Assembly: GCF_014199985.1 (NCBI RefSeq)
Contig: NZ_JACHOS010000016.1
Coordinates: forward strand, 1-64,000
Length of the DNA: 64,000 bases
Origin: Methylorubrum rhodesianum
GTDB taxonomy: Bacteria > Pseudomonadota > Alphaproteobacteria > Rhizobiales > Beijerinckiaceae
Direction: 5' to 3'
The notes below the pieces were generated by a model. The model worked only from the letters and a program-made list of their open reading frames with translations. It made no database searches and was not told the DNA's origin. Shown here one piece after another: positions 8,948-18,115 of the stretch. Every line of letters begins with the position of its first letter. The first letter of the stretch is position 1. Both the position numbers and the translations under genes were made by a program.

Positions 8948-9415
8948 TCAGATGAAACCCTGCGCGCGCAGGGCCCGGATCGACGACGCCGCGTCCCGAT
9001 GGTGGATGAAGACGCCACCGGCCTCCTCCCAGCGGGGCCGGTGCGTGTCCCAGTCGTCGACCAGGGCGTCGCCGGGACGGCAATGCTCGCGCTTCAGCGC
9101 GGCGGTCGTCGCGATCATCGGAACGCCGGGAAAGTGGCGCGCCGCCCAGCGCCGCTTCTGCGGTTCGGCCCAGTTCCCCCGCGGCAGGCCGGTGAGGATG
9201 ACCGGCCGACAGGCCCTGACGGCTTCGTAGAGGTTCTGCGCATCCGGCAGGAGGTCGAGTTCCGCGAAGAAGTCGGGTTCCGCCGCCAGCCGATTCCAGA
9301 ACGGCTTCAAGCCGAACCGGCCCTGGAAGACCTCCGGCGGCATCCCGAGCACGCGCGTGGCTCCACGATCGAAGTCGGCCAGGACCCCATCGCAGTCGAG
9401 AAAGACCGTCGGCAT
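8948..9415 (-). CDS. HAD-superfamily 5'(3')-deoxyribonucleotidase-like phosphatase
   Basis: A 155-residue HAD hydrolase. The nucleophile motif is at the N-terminus (FLDCDGVLADFDRGA), with the catalytic Asp pair within DCD. Motif II is PVILTGLP, and the acidic motif is DALVDDWDTHRPRWEEAGG, a pattern of the NT5C-type nucleotidases that dephosphorylate (deoxy)nucleoside monophosphates. The protein is cytoplasmic, with no signal peptide. The chosen ATG places the nucleophile at residue 7, as usual; the open frame extends further upstream without family character. It is divergent from gpmA. The physiological substrate is uncertain. Confidence 0.82.
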   Translation of the reverse strand: MPTVFLDCDGVLADFDRGATRVLGMPPEVFQGRFGLKPFWNRLAAEPDFFAELDLLPDAQNLYEAVRACRPVILTGLPRGNWAEPQKRRWAARHFPGVPMIATTAALKREHCRPGDALVDDWDTHRPRWEEAGGVFIHHRDAASSIRALRAQGFI

Positions 9416-9644
9416 CGCTGCGGCACACCATCCGTTGTCGAGCCTCGCGGCCCCGCGCGGGGCCCGACGGATAACGCGCTTCGGCGGCTTCGGCTCGCGG
9501 CGGCAACGAAAGGCCGCGGCCCTCCTCCCGTCACGCGGATCGAGGCGCGATGCGCCGGCGCCCATGCCGCTGGCAGGGTGCCGACACCGATCGGGATCGT
9601 CTTGCGAGCCTGCCCGCGACGCGATAGCTCGCCCCGGCGAGCGG

Positions 9645-10295
9645 ATGGACATGGAACACCACAAACACACTCTCGTGCTCGTGCGGCACGGCCAGAGCGA
9701 GGACAACGAGCGGGAGCTCTTTTCCGGCCTGCGAGATCCCGCGCTGACGCCCCGCGGCGTCGAGGAAGCCGGCACCGCCGGCGCCACGCTCAGGACGCTC
9801 GGATATCGGTTCGACGCGGCCTTCACGAGCCGGCTCCAGCGGGCCCAGCACACCCTCGCACTGATCCTCGCGGCGCTCGGCCAGTCCGACCTCCCCGTGC
9901 AGGCGGATGCCGCCCTGAACGAGCGGGATTACGGAGCGCTCGCCGGTCTCAACAAGACGGAAGCGCGCGCCCGGTTCGGGGTCGAGCAGGTCCGCACCTG
10001 GCGGAAGTCCCACGATGCGGTACCGCCCGGCGGCGAGAGCCTCGCGATGACAGGGGCTCGCCTCTGGCCGTTCTTCGAGCGGACCATCGCCCCTCGTGTT
10101 CGCGACGGCGCGTGCGTGCTCGTCGTCGCCCACGGGAACTCGCTGCGATCGCTGCTGATGCGCCTCGACCGCATCGATCCCAGGCACATCGAGGAGGTGA
10201 ACATCGGCACGGCCGAAATCCTCGTCTACCGGGGCGACGCGGCCTCTCCTGCGCTCACCCGGGCGGCCGCCATCGCACCCAAGATGTGCGATTGA
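9645..10295 (+). CDS. gpmA: 2,3-bisphosphoglycerate-dependent phosphoglycerate mutase
   Basis: A 216-residue histidine phosphatase-fold enzyme interconverting 3- and 2-phosphoglycerate in glycolysis and gluconeogenesis. The N-terminal LVLVRHGQSEDNE carries the catalytic His of the RHG motif. LFSGLRDPALTPRG matches the GpmA signature, LNERDYGALAGLNK supplies the acid residue, and VVAHGNSLRSLL supplies the second His. Two in-frame ATGs six bases apart are possible; the first follows a weak purine-rich stretch. Length fits the short alphaproteobacterial GpmA class. Confidence 0.9.
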   Translation: MDMEHHKHTLVLVRHGQSEDNERELFSGLRDPALTPRGVEEAGTAGATLRTLGYRFDAAFTSRLQRAQHTLALILAALGQSDLPVQADAALNERDYGALAGLNKTEARARFGVEQVRTWRKSHDAVPPGGESLAMTGARLWPFFERTIAPRVRDGACVLVVAHGNSLRSLLMRLDRIDPRHIEEVNIGTAEILVYRGDAASPALTRAAAIAPKMCD

Positions 10296-10368
10296 TCGGC
10301 CGCCGAACCCTGGCCCGATTCCGCCTCTAGCGCCGCCTCACCGCCCTCGCATCGCAAGGCTTCGAGGC

Positions 10369-11370
10369 TCAGGCTATCCCATCGGCAGCATCGCCCTGCA
10401 GGTAGGCCGCGAGATTGCGCCGGATCCGCTCGAGCGGCACCTCGGCCGGATCGGGCAGGACGAAGGTCTGCTGCGTGATGGTCTCGTAGGCGCGGATGTA
10501 GACGGAAGCAGCCCCGAGCACGACCTCCGGCGGAATGTCCGGGATCGGATCGCTATAGGGGTCGCAGCGCGCCACGACCCAGTTGCGGACGTAGTCCTTG
10601 TCGAAGCTCTCGGGCGCCGTCCCGGCCGCGAGCCGTTCGGGGTAGCTTTCCGCGAACCAGTAGCGGCTGCTGTCCGGGGTATGGATCTCGTCGGCGAGGA
10701 CGATCCGTCCCTCCGCATCGGTCCCGAACTCGTACTTCGTGTCGGCGAGAATGAGGCCGCGCTCGGCGGCGAGCGCTTGTCCGCGGGCGAACAGCGCCAG
10801 CGCCGCCTCGGAGACGGTCCGCCATTGCTGCGCGGTCAGCAAGCCCTGTTCGAGGATCGCCGCTTCGCTGAGCGGCTCATCGTGTCCGCCTGCCGCCGCC
10901 TTCGTCGTCGGCGTGATGACCGCCTCCGCCAGACGCTCGTTCGCGCGCATCCCGTCGGGGAAGCGATGGCCGTACATCGCGCGCTCCCCGCGCTGATAGC
11001 GGGTCAGGATCGAGGTGGAGGTCGTCCCCGCCAGATAGCCCCGCACCACGATCTCGACCGGCAGGATGTCGAGACGGCGCCCGACGACGACGTTCGGGTC
11101 CGGATAGGCCAGCACGTGGTTGGGACAGATGTCGGCGGTCCGCTCGAACCAGTAGCGCGCGGTCTGCGTCAGGACCTGCCCCTTGAAGGGAATGGCGGCG
11201 AGCGGGCGATCGAAGGCGCTGATCCGGTCGGTGGTGATGAGGATCCGACGGCCGTCGGGCAGGTCGTAATTGTCGCGAACCTTGCCCCGGTAGCGGTCGG
11301 GCAGACCCGCGATCTCCGCCTCGTCCAGCACGTGATGCGCGTACGGTGCGAGGGCGCTTGCATCCTTCAT
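10369..11370 (-). CDS. purC: Phosphoribosylaminoimidazole-succinocarboxamide synthase (long type)
   Basis: Predicted 333-residue SAICAR synthase, which condenses CAIR with aspartate using ATP in purine biosynthesis. Signatures are YRGKVRDNYDL near the N-terminus, LITTDRISAFD, VVRGYLAGT, and LADTKYEFG followed by DEIHTPDSSRYW. This is the longer bacterial/eukaryote-like form rather than the ~240-residue E. coli type. The chosen ATG has GGTGAG about 8 bases upstream; a GTG three codons earlier is an alternative. It converges with gpmA, with 73 bases between the stops. A second, shorter purC may exist elsewhere in such genomes. Confidence 0.9.
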   Translation of the reverse strand: MKDASALAPYAHHVLDEAEIAGLPDRYRGKVRDNYDLPDGRRILITTDRISAFDRPLAAIPFKGQVLTQTARYWFERTADICPNHVLAYPDPNVVVGRRLDILPVEIVVRGYLAGTTSTSILTRYQRGERAMYGHRFPDGMRANERLAEAVITPTTKAAAGGHDEPLSEAAILEQGLLTAQQWRTVSEAALALFARGQALAAERGLILADTKYEFGTDAEGRIVLADEIHTPDSSRYWFAESYPERLAAGTAPESFDKDYVRNWVVARCDPYSDPIPDIPPEVVLGAASVYIRAYETITQQTFVLPDPAEVPLERIRRNLAAYLQGDAADGIA

Positions 11371-11852
11371 TCGTCTCACCCGCTCGTCTCAGGAAGGGAA
11401 GGTCAAGCCAGCCTCGTAGCAGGGAAGCGCCCCAGCGTCGCCGCGGAACAAGGCGCAACGACCTGTCCTCGGCGCCAACCCGATCGACCCGCGGGCGCGG
11501 CGCTGCGAGGAGGCCGGGTCCGCGATGGTCTCATTCATAGCCGAACGCCCCCGCGCCGGGCACCGGGCACGGCTTCGGAGCCGCGCGCCCGGTGGCCGCG
11601 TCGTGGGCCGCCTGAATGATCGGCCTGATCCTCGGCGGCGCCGTTCTTGGCAGACGTCTCTTCCCTTGATCTCCAGCTCCTCCGCCGCCTGACGTGCAGC
11701 CGGTGCCATCGACGGCCTCCTGTTGGTTTGAAGGGCCCCGCCGGAGTGATTTCCAAAATCGCGCCCGCGTGCAAAACTTCTCGATCGAACATGCGAAGGG
11801 CCTGCCCTGTCCTCGGCAGGAATGGCCTCTCCTGCAATCGGATCGGAGCGCG
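11371..11852. other. Intergenic region, possibly with a decayed small gene
   Basis: About 480 bases lie between divergent purC and the hydrolase. On the minus strand a frame starting MAPAARQAAEELEIKG and another ending PGAGAFGYE near 11535 look protein-like but lie in different frames. They could be halves of a broken short gene, which I cannot prove. No RNA gene or strong terminator is visible. Confidence 0.3.
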
Positions 11853-12743
11853 ATGCCGTCATCCGACATCGATGTGATCCGGGCCCGCCTCGCCGCGCAT
11901 CCGAGACCGGCCGACCTCGCCGCCCGGCGCGCGCGGATCGATGGTCTCGGGGCCGGCTACCTGCTGCCGCCGGATGTGGTCGTCGAATCGGTCGACGCGC
12001 ACGGCGTGCCGGCGGAGTGGACGCATACGCCCGCGGCCCGAGGCGGCCGTGTGGTGCTGTTCCTGCACGGAGGCGGCTACGTCTCCGGCTCCCTGACCAG
12101 CCATCGCCACATGGTCGCTCAGGCCGGGCGTGAAGCCGGCGCGCGCACCCTGGCGCTCGACTACCGCCTCGCCCCCGAGCACCGGTTTCCGGCCGCGCTC
12201 GAGGATGCCCTGGCCGGATACCGGTTCCTGCTCGATGCCGGCATCGCACCGGCGCGGATTGCGCTCGCGGGGGAGAGCGCGGGCGGCGGGCTCGCGCTCG
12301 CGGCCGCCCTGTCGCTGCGGGAGGCGGGACTGCCGCTGCCGGGCTGCCTGTGGCTCAGTTCACCCTGGACCGATCTCGCCCTGACCGGTGCCAGTCTGGA
12401 GACCAAGGCCGTCGTCGACCCGCTGCTCAGCCGGGCCTACCTTTCCGAACTGGCGAGCCTCTACCTGAACGGCGCCGATGCGCGCGGGGCGCTCGTCTCG
12501 CCGATCTACGCCGACCTGACCGGACTGCCGCCGATGCTGATCCAAGTCGGCTCGGCCGAAACCCTCCTCGACGATTCGGTTCGACTGGCCGCGGGCGCGG
12601 GGGCGGCGGACGTTTCCGTGCATCTCGAGATCTGGCCGCACATGATCCATGCCTGACATCTCTTCTACCAGGAGGTCGCGGACGGTCGGCGCTCGCTGGC
12701 GGCGGCCGGCGCCTTCATCGGCGCCCATCTCGATGGCGCCTGA
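11853..12743 (+). pseudogene. Alpha/beta hydrolase (HSL/esterase family) interrupted by one in-frame TGA
   Basis: The first 267 codons encode a complete-looking hormone-sensitive-lipase-type esterase: oxyanion motif LHGGGYVSG (~71-79), nucleophile GESAG (Ser142), acid within SAETLLDD (~Asp240) and His266 in HMIHA. TGA then occurs at 12654-12656. The same frame continues for 28 codons (HLFYQEVADGRRSLAAAG...) to a second TGA at 12741, giving 296 residues, the usual family length. Relatives carry Trp at this place (H-x-W-H-x-F), so one TGG-to-TGA change explains the stop. The truncated product keeps its catalytic triad but loses the last helix. It could be a recent pseudogene, a functional truncation or a base-call error. 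Confidence 0.75.
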
Positions 12744-12766
12744 ATTGGCGGATGCCGGCTGAGCCG

Positions 12767-12967
12767 CTATCCGCCTTGCACCTGCTGCTGATCGCGCTCC
12801 AGTTGCTGCAGCAACTCCGCCAGGCGCGGATCGAGCACTTCGTCGAGCACCGGCTCGTACAACGCCTCCAACTGCCGCCCGAGCCGCAGCCGCGTGCGTG
12901 CATCGAGAATCGGACTGCGTTCGGCCGCGGGATCCGACGAGGGAGGCATTTCAGGGTTGGCGTTCAT
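12767..12967 (-). CDS. NepR-like anti-sigma factor (stand-alone paralogue)
   Basis: A 66-residue protein whose C-terminal half (LGRQLEALYEPVLDEVLDP, then LAELLQQLE) matches the two-helix core of NepR, the anti-sigma factor that holds EcfG-type sigma factors until phosphorylated PhyR titrates it. The N-terminal 30 residues are polar and probably disordered, as in other NepR proteins. The conserved proline of the usual 'vPxR' turn is displaced (VLDPRL). No phyR or ecfG gene is adjacent, so this looks like a dispersed paralogue; Methylobacterium is known to have several. ATG start, weak ribosome site. Confidence 0.72.
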   Translation of the reverse strand: MNANPEMPPSSDPAAERSPILDARTRLRLGRQLEALYEPVLDEVLDPRLAELLQQLERDQQQVQGG

Positions 12968-13372
12968 GGGAGACGGGTGCTCGACATTCGCAGGGGACCG
13001 CCACAGGAAGTCTTCTGATCAGCCCAACGCCTGAATCGCGTTTTGGCCCAATGACGGCACGTGCCGGCATTCGATCCGTGAATCGAGCCCATATGCGGCG
13101 ACCGGCCAGCCGCGGACGACCAGCGCCTCCAGCTCCGGAAGCAACGGGCAGAGAGCGTCCGCCTTCGTGCAGTCGGCGGACGGGGCGGCCTGGAGGGTCT
13201 CCCGCCGCCAGCTCTCCACAGATCGCGGCGGCCTCGGAGCGGACGCCTCCGCCGGACGCATCCCTCGGGCGCCGGCCGATCGGCCGGAGGGTCGCTGACG
13301 AGAACGGGACCGGCGCGTCACCCCGCCGAGCCGACCGGCGGCGATGACCGGCACGCACGGCCGCCGCCTTGG
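12968..13372. other. Intergenic region with one doubtful minus-strand frame
   Basis: About 400 bases. A minus-strand frame ending at 13019 reads plausibly over its last ~55 residues (PLLPELEALVVRGWPVAAYGL), but its upstream part is arginine/proline-rich and no good start is seen. I do not call it as a gene. Nothing else is recognisable. Confidence 0.3.
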
Positions 13373-13903
13373 TCAGGGGCCGGCCTGCTCCTGCGCCTCC
13401 TCGCCCGCCGGTCTGCCGTCATCCCGAGCGCGGTGGAGCACGAAGATCGCGAACACCATGGTCAGGATCAGACCGGCCAGGACCGCAAGTTCGATCATCG
13501 ACGCCTGGAAGAGGGCTTGTTTCTCCGGGGACCAGTCCTTGGCGTGGGTGATCTCCGAGGATTGCAGGGTGATCACGAGGACCCGCCGGATCGAGGCGAT
13601 GAGGCCGACGATCAGGAACGGCTCGCAGGTCAGCCTGCCCGACCGCATCGACACCCGCACCGTGTGCAGAATTTCGATGAGCATCAGCAGGAACAGCAGC
13701 CGGTCCACCACTTCGAGGATCTGATCGGCGCCCCCCAGAGTGCGGAAGGCTTCCCATGTCAGCCCGGCGGCATCGATCAGCGCGACGAGTGCGGTCAGAG
13801 CGAGCAGAGCACCGAGCGCCGCGTAGATTGCATGCTCGGTATGGAGGAAGATGAAGCTCGCTGCCCGCGTGAGCCGGCCCTGATCCTCCGAGTCGCCGGA
13901 CAT
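13373..13903 (-). CDS. PsiE-like phosphate-starvation-inducible membrane protein family
   Basis: A 176-residue inner-membrane protein with four predicted membrane segments (about residues 28-48, 63-83, 97-113 and 137-158). The segment VDRLLFLLMLIEILHTVRV followed by EPFLIVGLIASIRRVLVIT is the core pattern of the PsiE family. The biochemical role of PsiE proteins is unknown; the family name comes from phosphate-starvation induction in enterobacteria. The C-terminus is a charged soluble tail. ATG start with GGAGG upstream. It is a single gene; nothing visible shows phosphate control here. Confidence 0.7.
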   Translation of the reverse strand: MSGDSEDQGRLTRAASFIFLHTEHAIYAALGALLALTALVALIDAAGLTWEAFRTLGGADQILEVVDRLLFLLMLIEILHTVRVSMRSGRLTCEPFLIVGLIASIRRVLVITLQSSEITHAKDWSPEKQALFQASMIELAVLAGLILTMVFAIFVLHRARDDGRPAGEEAQEQAGP

Positions 13904-14353
13904 GGCTCACGCTCCTCCATGTGTTCCGGTGATCAGACACGATCGGCGGCGGGACGTCCAGCACGGGAGAACCTGTTCAAGTCTCGCGCAGAAGTCGTTT
14001 TTCTCCTGGTCGGTCCCATTGTTTGGCCGGAGCGGCCGTATCCGCACACACGCCGATCGAGAACAGATCGGCGAGGCCGTGCCTTCGAGCGACCGAGATT
14101 GGCCCGCCGCCTGCGCATAAAATGCCAAGGGCGCTTGCATGATCATGCGCTATAATTCAAAGTTCAATTGCCGTCAGCCCAGGTCCAGGCTGCGCCTCTC
14201 GAGGTCTGGCAGTGACTGTTGCCGCTCCGATCGGGGCCGCAGGCGATCAACCGCCCGCGCAGCCCAATCGAGGGACTGCGTCTGCAGCAGGCCGGTCCTC
14301 GGGCGAAGATGAGCGGACCGGGCGCCGTTAAGAGCGCCGCGAGAGGAAACGCC
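13904..14353. other. Promoter region between PsiE-like gene and tctCBA
   Basis: This 450-base divergent intergenic stretch is locally less GC-rich around 14140-14170 and includes a perfect -10-like TATAAT at 14151-14156. No well-spaced -35 box is present, so the promoter is only suggested. No open frame here looks real. Confidence 0.35.
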
Positions 14354-15340
14354 ATGAGAGTTGCCGTGCAGGCTGCCATCGCGGCCCTGTTGTTGTCTGC
14401 GACGTCGGCGCAGGCATGGGAACCCACCAAGCCGATCGAAATCATTGTTCCCTTCCCGCCCGGCGGAGCCTCGGACCAGATGGCCCGCACGATCCAGGGG
14501 GCGATTCAGAAGAACAATCTCGTCAAGCAGCCGATCATCATCGTCAACAAACCCGCAGCCGCGGGTGGTGAGGCGATGCTCGACATTCAGAAGTCGGCCG
14601 GCGATCCGCACAAGCTCATCACCACCTCGAGCGGCATCTACATGACGCCCCTCTCCACCAAGCTTCCGGTGAACTGGAAGGATTTCACGCCGATCGCGAT
14701 GATGGCGCAGGATGCCTTCGTGCTCTGGGTCAACAGCGCCAAGCCGTACAAGAATGCGGGCGACTTCGTCGCGGCAGCCAAGACGGCGGCTCCGCCGCTC
14801 AAGACCGGCGGCAACGGCTCCAAGCGCGAGGACCACCTGATCTCCGTGACCATGGAGCAGGCGACGGGCACCAAGATCACCTACGTGCCCTATCAGGGCG
14901 GCGGCCCGGCCTCGGTGCAGCTCGCGGGCGGGCACATCGATGCGAACATGAACAACCCCGCCGAGGAGATCGCGAACTGGCGCTCCGGCGCGGTGAAGCC
15001 GCTCTGCGCCTTCTCCGACAAGCCGATGGAGTACACCCAGAAGATCACCGCCGACATGGCGTGGTCCGACATCCCGACCTGCCAGTCTCAGGGCATCAGC
15101 GTCACCTATCAGATGCTGCGCGGCATGTTCATGCCCGGAAAGGTCACGCCGGAGCAGCAGGCCTTCTACGTCGACCTGTTCAAGAAGGTCGCCGAGACCC
15201 CGGATTGGAAGGCGTATCTGGAGCGCAACGCGCTGGTCCCCGACTTCCGCTCCGGCCAGAGCTTCGTCGACTTCCTCACGGAAGACGAGCGCAAGCACAA
15301 GGAGCTGATGACCAAGGCCGGCTTCCTCGCGACGAACTAG
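14354..15340 (+). CDS. Tripartite tricarboxylate transporter periplasmic receptor (TctC/Bug family)
   Basis: A 328-residue periplasmic binding protein. The signal peptide (MRVAVQAAIAALLLSATSAQA) precedes WEPTKPIEIIVPFPPGGASDQM, the Bug-family signature. The ligand-loop sequence NKPAAAGGEAM is present near residue 65, with the central YVPYQGGGPASVQLAGGHID segment later. It belongs to a divergent subgroup compared with the receptor at 4906-5877. It is first of a tctC-tctB-tctA operon on the plus strand, with an AGAGGA site 7-12 bases before ATG. The substrate is unknown. Confidence 0.9.
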   Translation: MRVAVQAAIAALLLSATSAQAWEPTKPIEIIVPFPPGGASDQMARTIQGAIQKNNLVKQPIIIVNKPAAAGGEAMLDIQKSAGDPHKLITTSSGIYMTPLSTKLPVNWKDFTPIAMMAQDAFVLWVNSAKPYKNAGDFVAAAKTAAPPLKTGGNGSKREDHLISVTMEQATGTKITYVPYQGGGPASVQLAGGHIDANMNNPAEEIANWRSGAVKPLCAFSDKPMEYTQKITADMAWSDIPTCQSQGISVTYQMLRGMFMPGKVTPEQQAFYVDLFKKVAETPDWKAYLERNALVPDFRSGQSFVDFLTEDERKHKELMTKAGFLATN

Positions 15341-15487
15341 AGCCTGGTTTCGAGGGCCGGTGACGGCTCTCACAGGAGAGGACGCAACACCGGTGACCCG
15401 CGCGCGTCGGTTCGGATCCGATCCTCCGGGCGACGCGCTCGAGTGCGGCTTCGGCCGAGGCGAAGACCCGTTCTGGAAGTGCCCGTC

Positions 15488-15985
15488 ATGACTGAAGCTT
15501 CTCTCCCGATGGCCGAGCGCGGCGTGTCGCGCCGTCTCGTCGAGATCGTCGTCGCGCTGCTCCTTCTCGGCCTCGCCGCCCTGGCCCTGTGGGATTCCTA
15601 CGGGCGTGGCGCGGGCTGGGACAGCGGCCCGGAGAACGGTTTCTTTCCCGCCCGCGTCGCCGCGATCCTGGCCATCGCGGCGGTGGCGGCCCTCGTCAGC
15701 GCCCTGCGGCGGGAGGACAGCGTCTTCGTCACCTATGGCCAGCTTCGGCTCGTCGCGCAGGTCTTCGTGCCGCTGTTCCTCTACGTGCTGGGGATCGCCT
15801 TCCTCGGCATCTACCTGGCCTCGGCCCTGTTCATGGCCCTGTTCATGATCACCCTCGGCTCCTTCCGCTGGTGGCAGACCGCGCTCGCGGTCGTGCTCGT
15901 GCCGCTCGTCACCTTCTGGGTGTTCGAGCTGCAGTTCCGGGTGCCCCTGCCGAAGGGGCCGGTCGAGGCCCTCCTCGGCTACTAG
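15488..15985 (+). CDS. Tripartite tricarboxylate transporter small membrane subunit TctB
   Basis: A 165-residue membrane protein with four hydrophobic segments (about 18-38, 51-71, 86-116 and 125-147). It shows the family's GPENGFFPARVA motif after the first segment. It lies between the receptor and TctA genes, so its role in the TctAB membrane complex is secure from context. The ATG chosen has GGAAG upstream; an earlier in-frame start would add an arginine-rich stretch untypical of the family. The 130-base gap to tctA is longer than usual but has no terminator-like hairpin. Confidence 0.85.
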   Translation: MTEASLPMAERGVSRRLVEIVVALLLLGLAALALWDSYGRGAGWDSGPENGFFPARVAAILAIAAVAALVSALRREDSVFVTYGQLRLVAQVFVPLFLYVLGIAFLGIYLASALFMALFMITLGSFRWWQTALAVVLVPLVTFWVFELQFRVPLPKGPVEALLGY

Positions 15986-16116
15986 CGCGCTCGCCCCGGT
16001 CCGCGGATCGGGGGAACGCCCCAAGCTTCTGATCTGACGCATTTTCCCGACGCGAGCCGCCGAACGCCGCGCCCCGAAAATGCCCCAGCGCGATCGACCC
16101 GCGGCGGAGAGATTTC

Positions 16117-17643
16117 ATGGACGACCTCAACCAGCTCCTGCTCGGCTTCCAGGTCGCGCTCACGTGGCACAACGTGCTGTTCATGGTGGTGGGCGTGCTG
16201 CTCGGCATCGTGGTCGGCGTGCTGCCGGGGCTCGGCGGCCCCAACGGCGTGGCGATCCTCCTCCCGCTGACCTTCGGCATGGACCCGACCTCGGCGATCA
16301 TCCTGCTGTCGTCGATCTACTGGGGCGCCCTGTTCGGCGGCGCGATCACCTCGATCCTGTTCAACATTCCCGGCGAGGCGTGGTCGGTGGCGACCACCTT
16401 CGACGGCTATCCGCTGGCGCAGAAGGGGCGCGCCGGCGAGGCGCTGACGGCGGCCTTCACCGCCTCCTTCATCGGCGCGCTCTCGGGCGTCGTTCTCATC
16501 ACCTTCGTGGCGCCGCTGGTGGCCAAGTTCGCCCTGCGCTTCGGTCCGGCCGAGTTCTTCGCCGTCTTCTTCCTCACCTTCTGCTCGTTCATCGGCATGG
16601 GCCGGGAGAACAAGGCCAAGATCGTCGTCTCCCTGGCGCTGGGCTTCCTCCTCGCGGCCGTCGGCATGGACACCATCTCGGGCGACCTGCGCCTCACCTT
16701 CGGCACGCCCGAGCTGATGAAGGGCTTCGACTTCCTTGTCGTGGTCATCGGCCTGTTCGGCGTCTCCGAGATCCTGCTCACCATCGAGGAGGGCCTGCAC
16801 TTCAAGGGCAAGCGGGCGGCGATGGATCTCGGCGTGGTCCTGCGCACCTGGGCCTCGCTGCCGCGCTACTGGGCGACGTTGATCCGCTCCTCGGTCGTCG
16901 GCATGTGGATGGGCGTTACCCCGGGCGGCGCGATCGCGGCCTCGTTCATGGGCTACGGCCTCGCCAAGCGCTTCTCCCGCCGGCCGGAGGAGTTCGGGCG
17001 CGGCGACATCGAGGGCGTGCTCGCGCCCGAAACCGCGGCGCACGCCGCCGGCACCTCGGCGCTGCTGCCGATGCTGGCGCTCGGCATCCCCGGCTCGGCC
17101 ACCGCGGCGGTGCTGCTCGGCGGCCTGATGATCTGGGGCCTGCAGCCCGGCCCGCTGCTCTTCGTCGAGAAGAAGGAGTTCGTCTGGGGTCTGATCGCCT
17201 CGATGTATCTCGGAAACCTCGCCGGGCTCCTCATCGTGCTCGCGACCGTGCCGGTCTTCGCCGCGATCATGCGCATCCCCTTCGCACTGGTCGCGCCGAT
17301 CATCCTCGTCGTCTGCGCCATCGGGGCCTACACCGTTGAGGCCTCGCGCTTCGACATCTGGCTGATGCTGGTCTTCGGGGTCGTCGGCTACGTCTTCAAG
17401 AAGCTCGACTATCCACTGGCGCCCCTGGTGCTCGCCCTCGTCCTCGGCGACCGCGCCGAAGACGCCTTCCGGCAGGCGCTGCTCGGGTCGGGCGGCGATC
17501 TCTCCGTCTTCTTCTCGAACGGTCTCGTCTCAAGCCTGATGGTCATCGGCCTGCTGCTTCTGTTCTGGGGTCCGCTCGGTGATCTCCGTAAGCGGCTCGC
17601 GCGCAAGGCCGGTCTCAGGCGGCCAGCCCCGCTCGCGCCCTGA
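16117..17643 (+). CDS. Tripartite tricarboxylate transporter large membrane subunit TctA
   Basis: A 508-residue polytopic permease of the TctA family. The conserved motif GVLPGLGGPNGVAILLPLTFG lies near residue 38, GGAITSILFNIPGEAWSVAT near 75, and the repeat-half motif ALGIPGSATAAVLLGGLMIW near 325. It has about ten to twelve membrane segments. It is last gene of tctCBA, with GGAGAG upstream of ATG. It shares only family-level similarity with the other TctA in the window (5943-7448), so the two operons are not a recent duplication. Confidence 0.92.
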   Translation: MDDLNQLLLGFQVALTWHNVLFMVVGVLLGIVVGVLPGLGGPNGVAILLPLTFGMDPTSAIILLSSIYWGALFGGAITSILFNIPGEAWSVATTFDGYPLAQKGRAGEALTAAFTASFIGALSGVVLITFVAPLVAKFALRFGPAEFFAVFFLTFCSFIGMGRENKAKIVVSLALGFLLAAVGMDTISGDLRLTFGTPELMKGFDFLVVVIGLFGVSEILLTIEEGLHFKGKRAAMDLGVVLRTWASLPRYWATLIRSSVVGMWMGVTPGGAIAASFMGYGLAKRFSRRPEEFGRGDIEGVLAPETAAHAAGTSALLPMLALGIPGSATAAVLLGGLMIWGLQPGPLLFVEKKEFVWGLIASMYLGNLAGLLIVLATVPVFAAIMRIPFALVAPIILVVCAIGAYTVEASRFDIWLMLVFGVVGYVFKKLDYPLAPLVLALVLGDRAEDAFRQALLGSGGDLSVFFSNGLVSSLMVIGLLLLFWGPLGDLRKRLARKAGLRRPAPLAP

Positions 17644-18115
17644 GGCAGGCCGACGGGCTGTCCTGAACCGATCGGCCTCGAGCCGTGGCAATCCGTCGAA
17701 GGACGGTTGGTGCGAGGGCTCAACGCGAAGCGGCGGATCGAGATCGACAACGGCGGGCGGCTCGCCGCAAGCGAAGCGTACAGCCTCCGGCCTCGCGCAC
17801 GGCCGCCTCCTCCAGGTCCTGGCGGACCCTGTCCATCAGCCCGGCCCAAAGTCAGCCGATCAGGTCACCCTCGCGGGCATAACCGGCTCCCTCCTTAGAC
17901 ATGCACCTGCTCTGGGAGGACTGCTCGTTCGCGGCTCGCGAGCCGCAGGTACAGATCAGGCATGAATAATCGACCCGTTTGCTTGAGCCCCTCCTAGCGT
18001 AGCGCCTGACGAGACAAGATGTCAGTGCGGCGGATCACGACAAGATGATGCCTCGCGCACTATATATTACTTGCGGGCCATTGGAGCGCGCGCAAGTAAA
18101 GGTGAAGAGGAGGTG
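17644..18115. other. Intergenic region, no gene recognised
   Basis: About 470 bases follow tctA. The only notable texture is an AT-rich patch (ACTATATATTACTTG) at about 18057-18072, directly before a small plus-strand gene, where a promoter is plausible. Frames inside are arginine-rich shadows. Confidence 0.35.

Noticed and set aside
11531..11740. Short minus-strand gene next to purC
   Set aside because: Protein-like stretches occur in different frames, and I cannot place a single credible indel joining them.
12654..12656. TGA in the hydrolase gene as a selenocysteine codon
   Set aside because: Family members carry tryptophan there, not cysteine. No bacterial SECIS-like hairpin follows directly, and the formate dehydrogenase in the window uses Cys, so nothing suggests selenocysteine insertion.
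13019..13354. 111-residue minus-strand frame upstream of the NepR-like gene
   Set aside because: Only its last half reads like protein. The start region is arginine/proline-rich, with no ribosome site and no known family.
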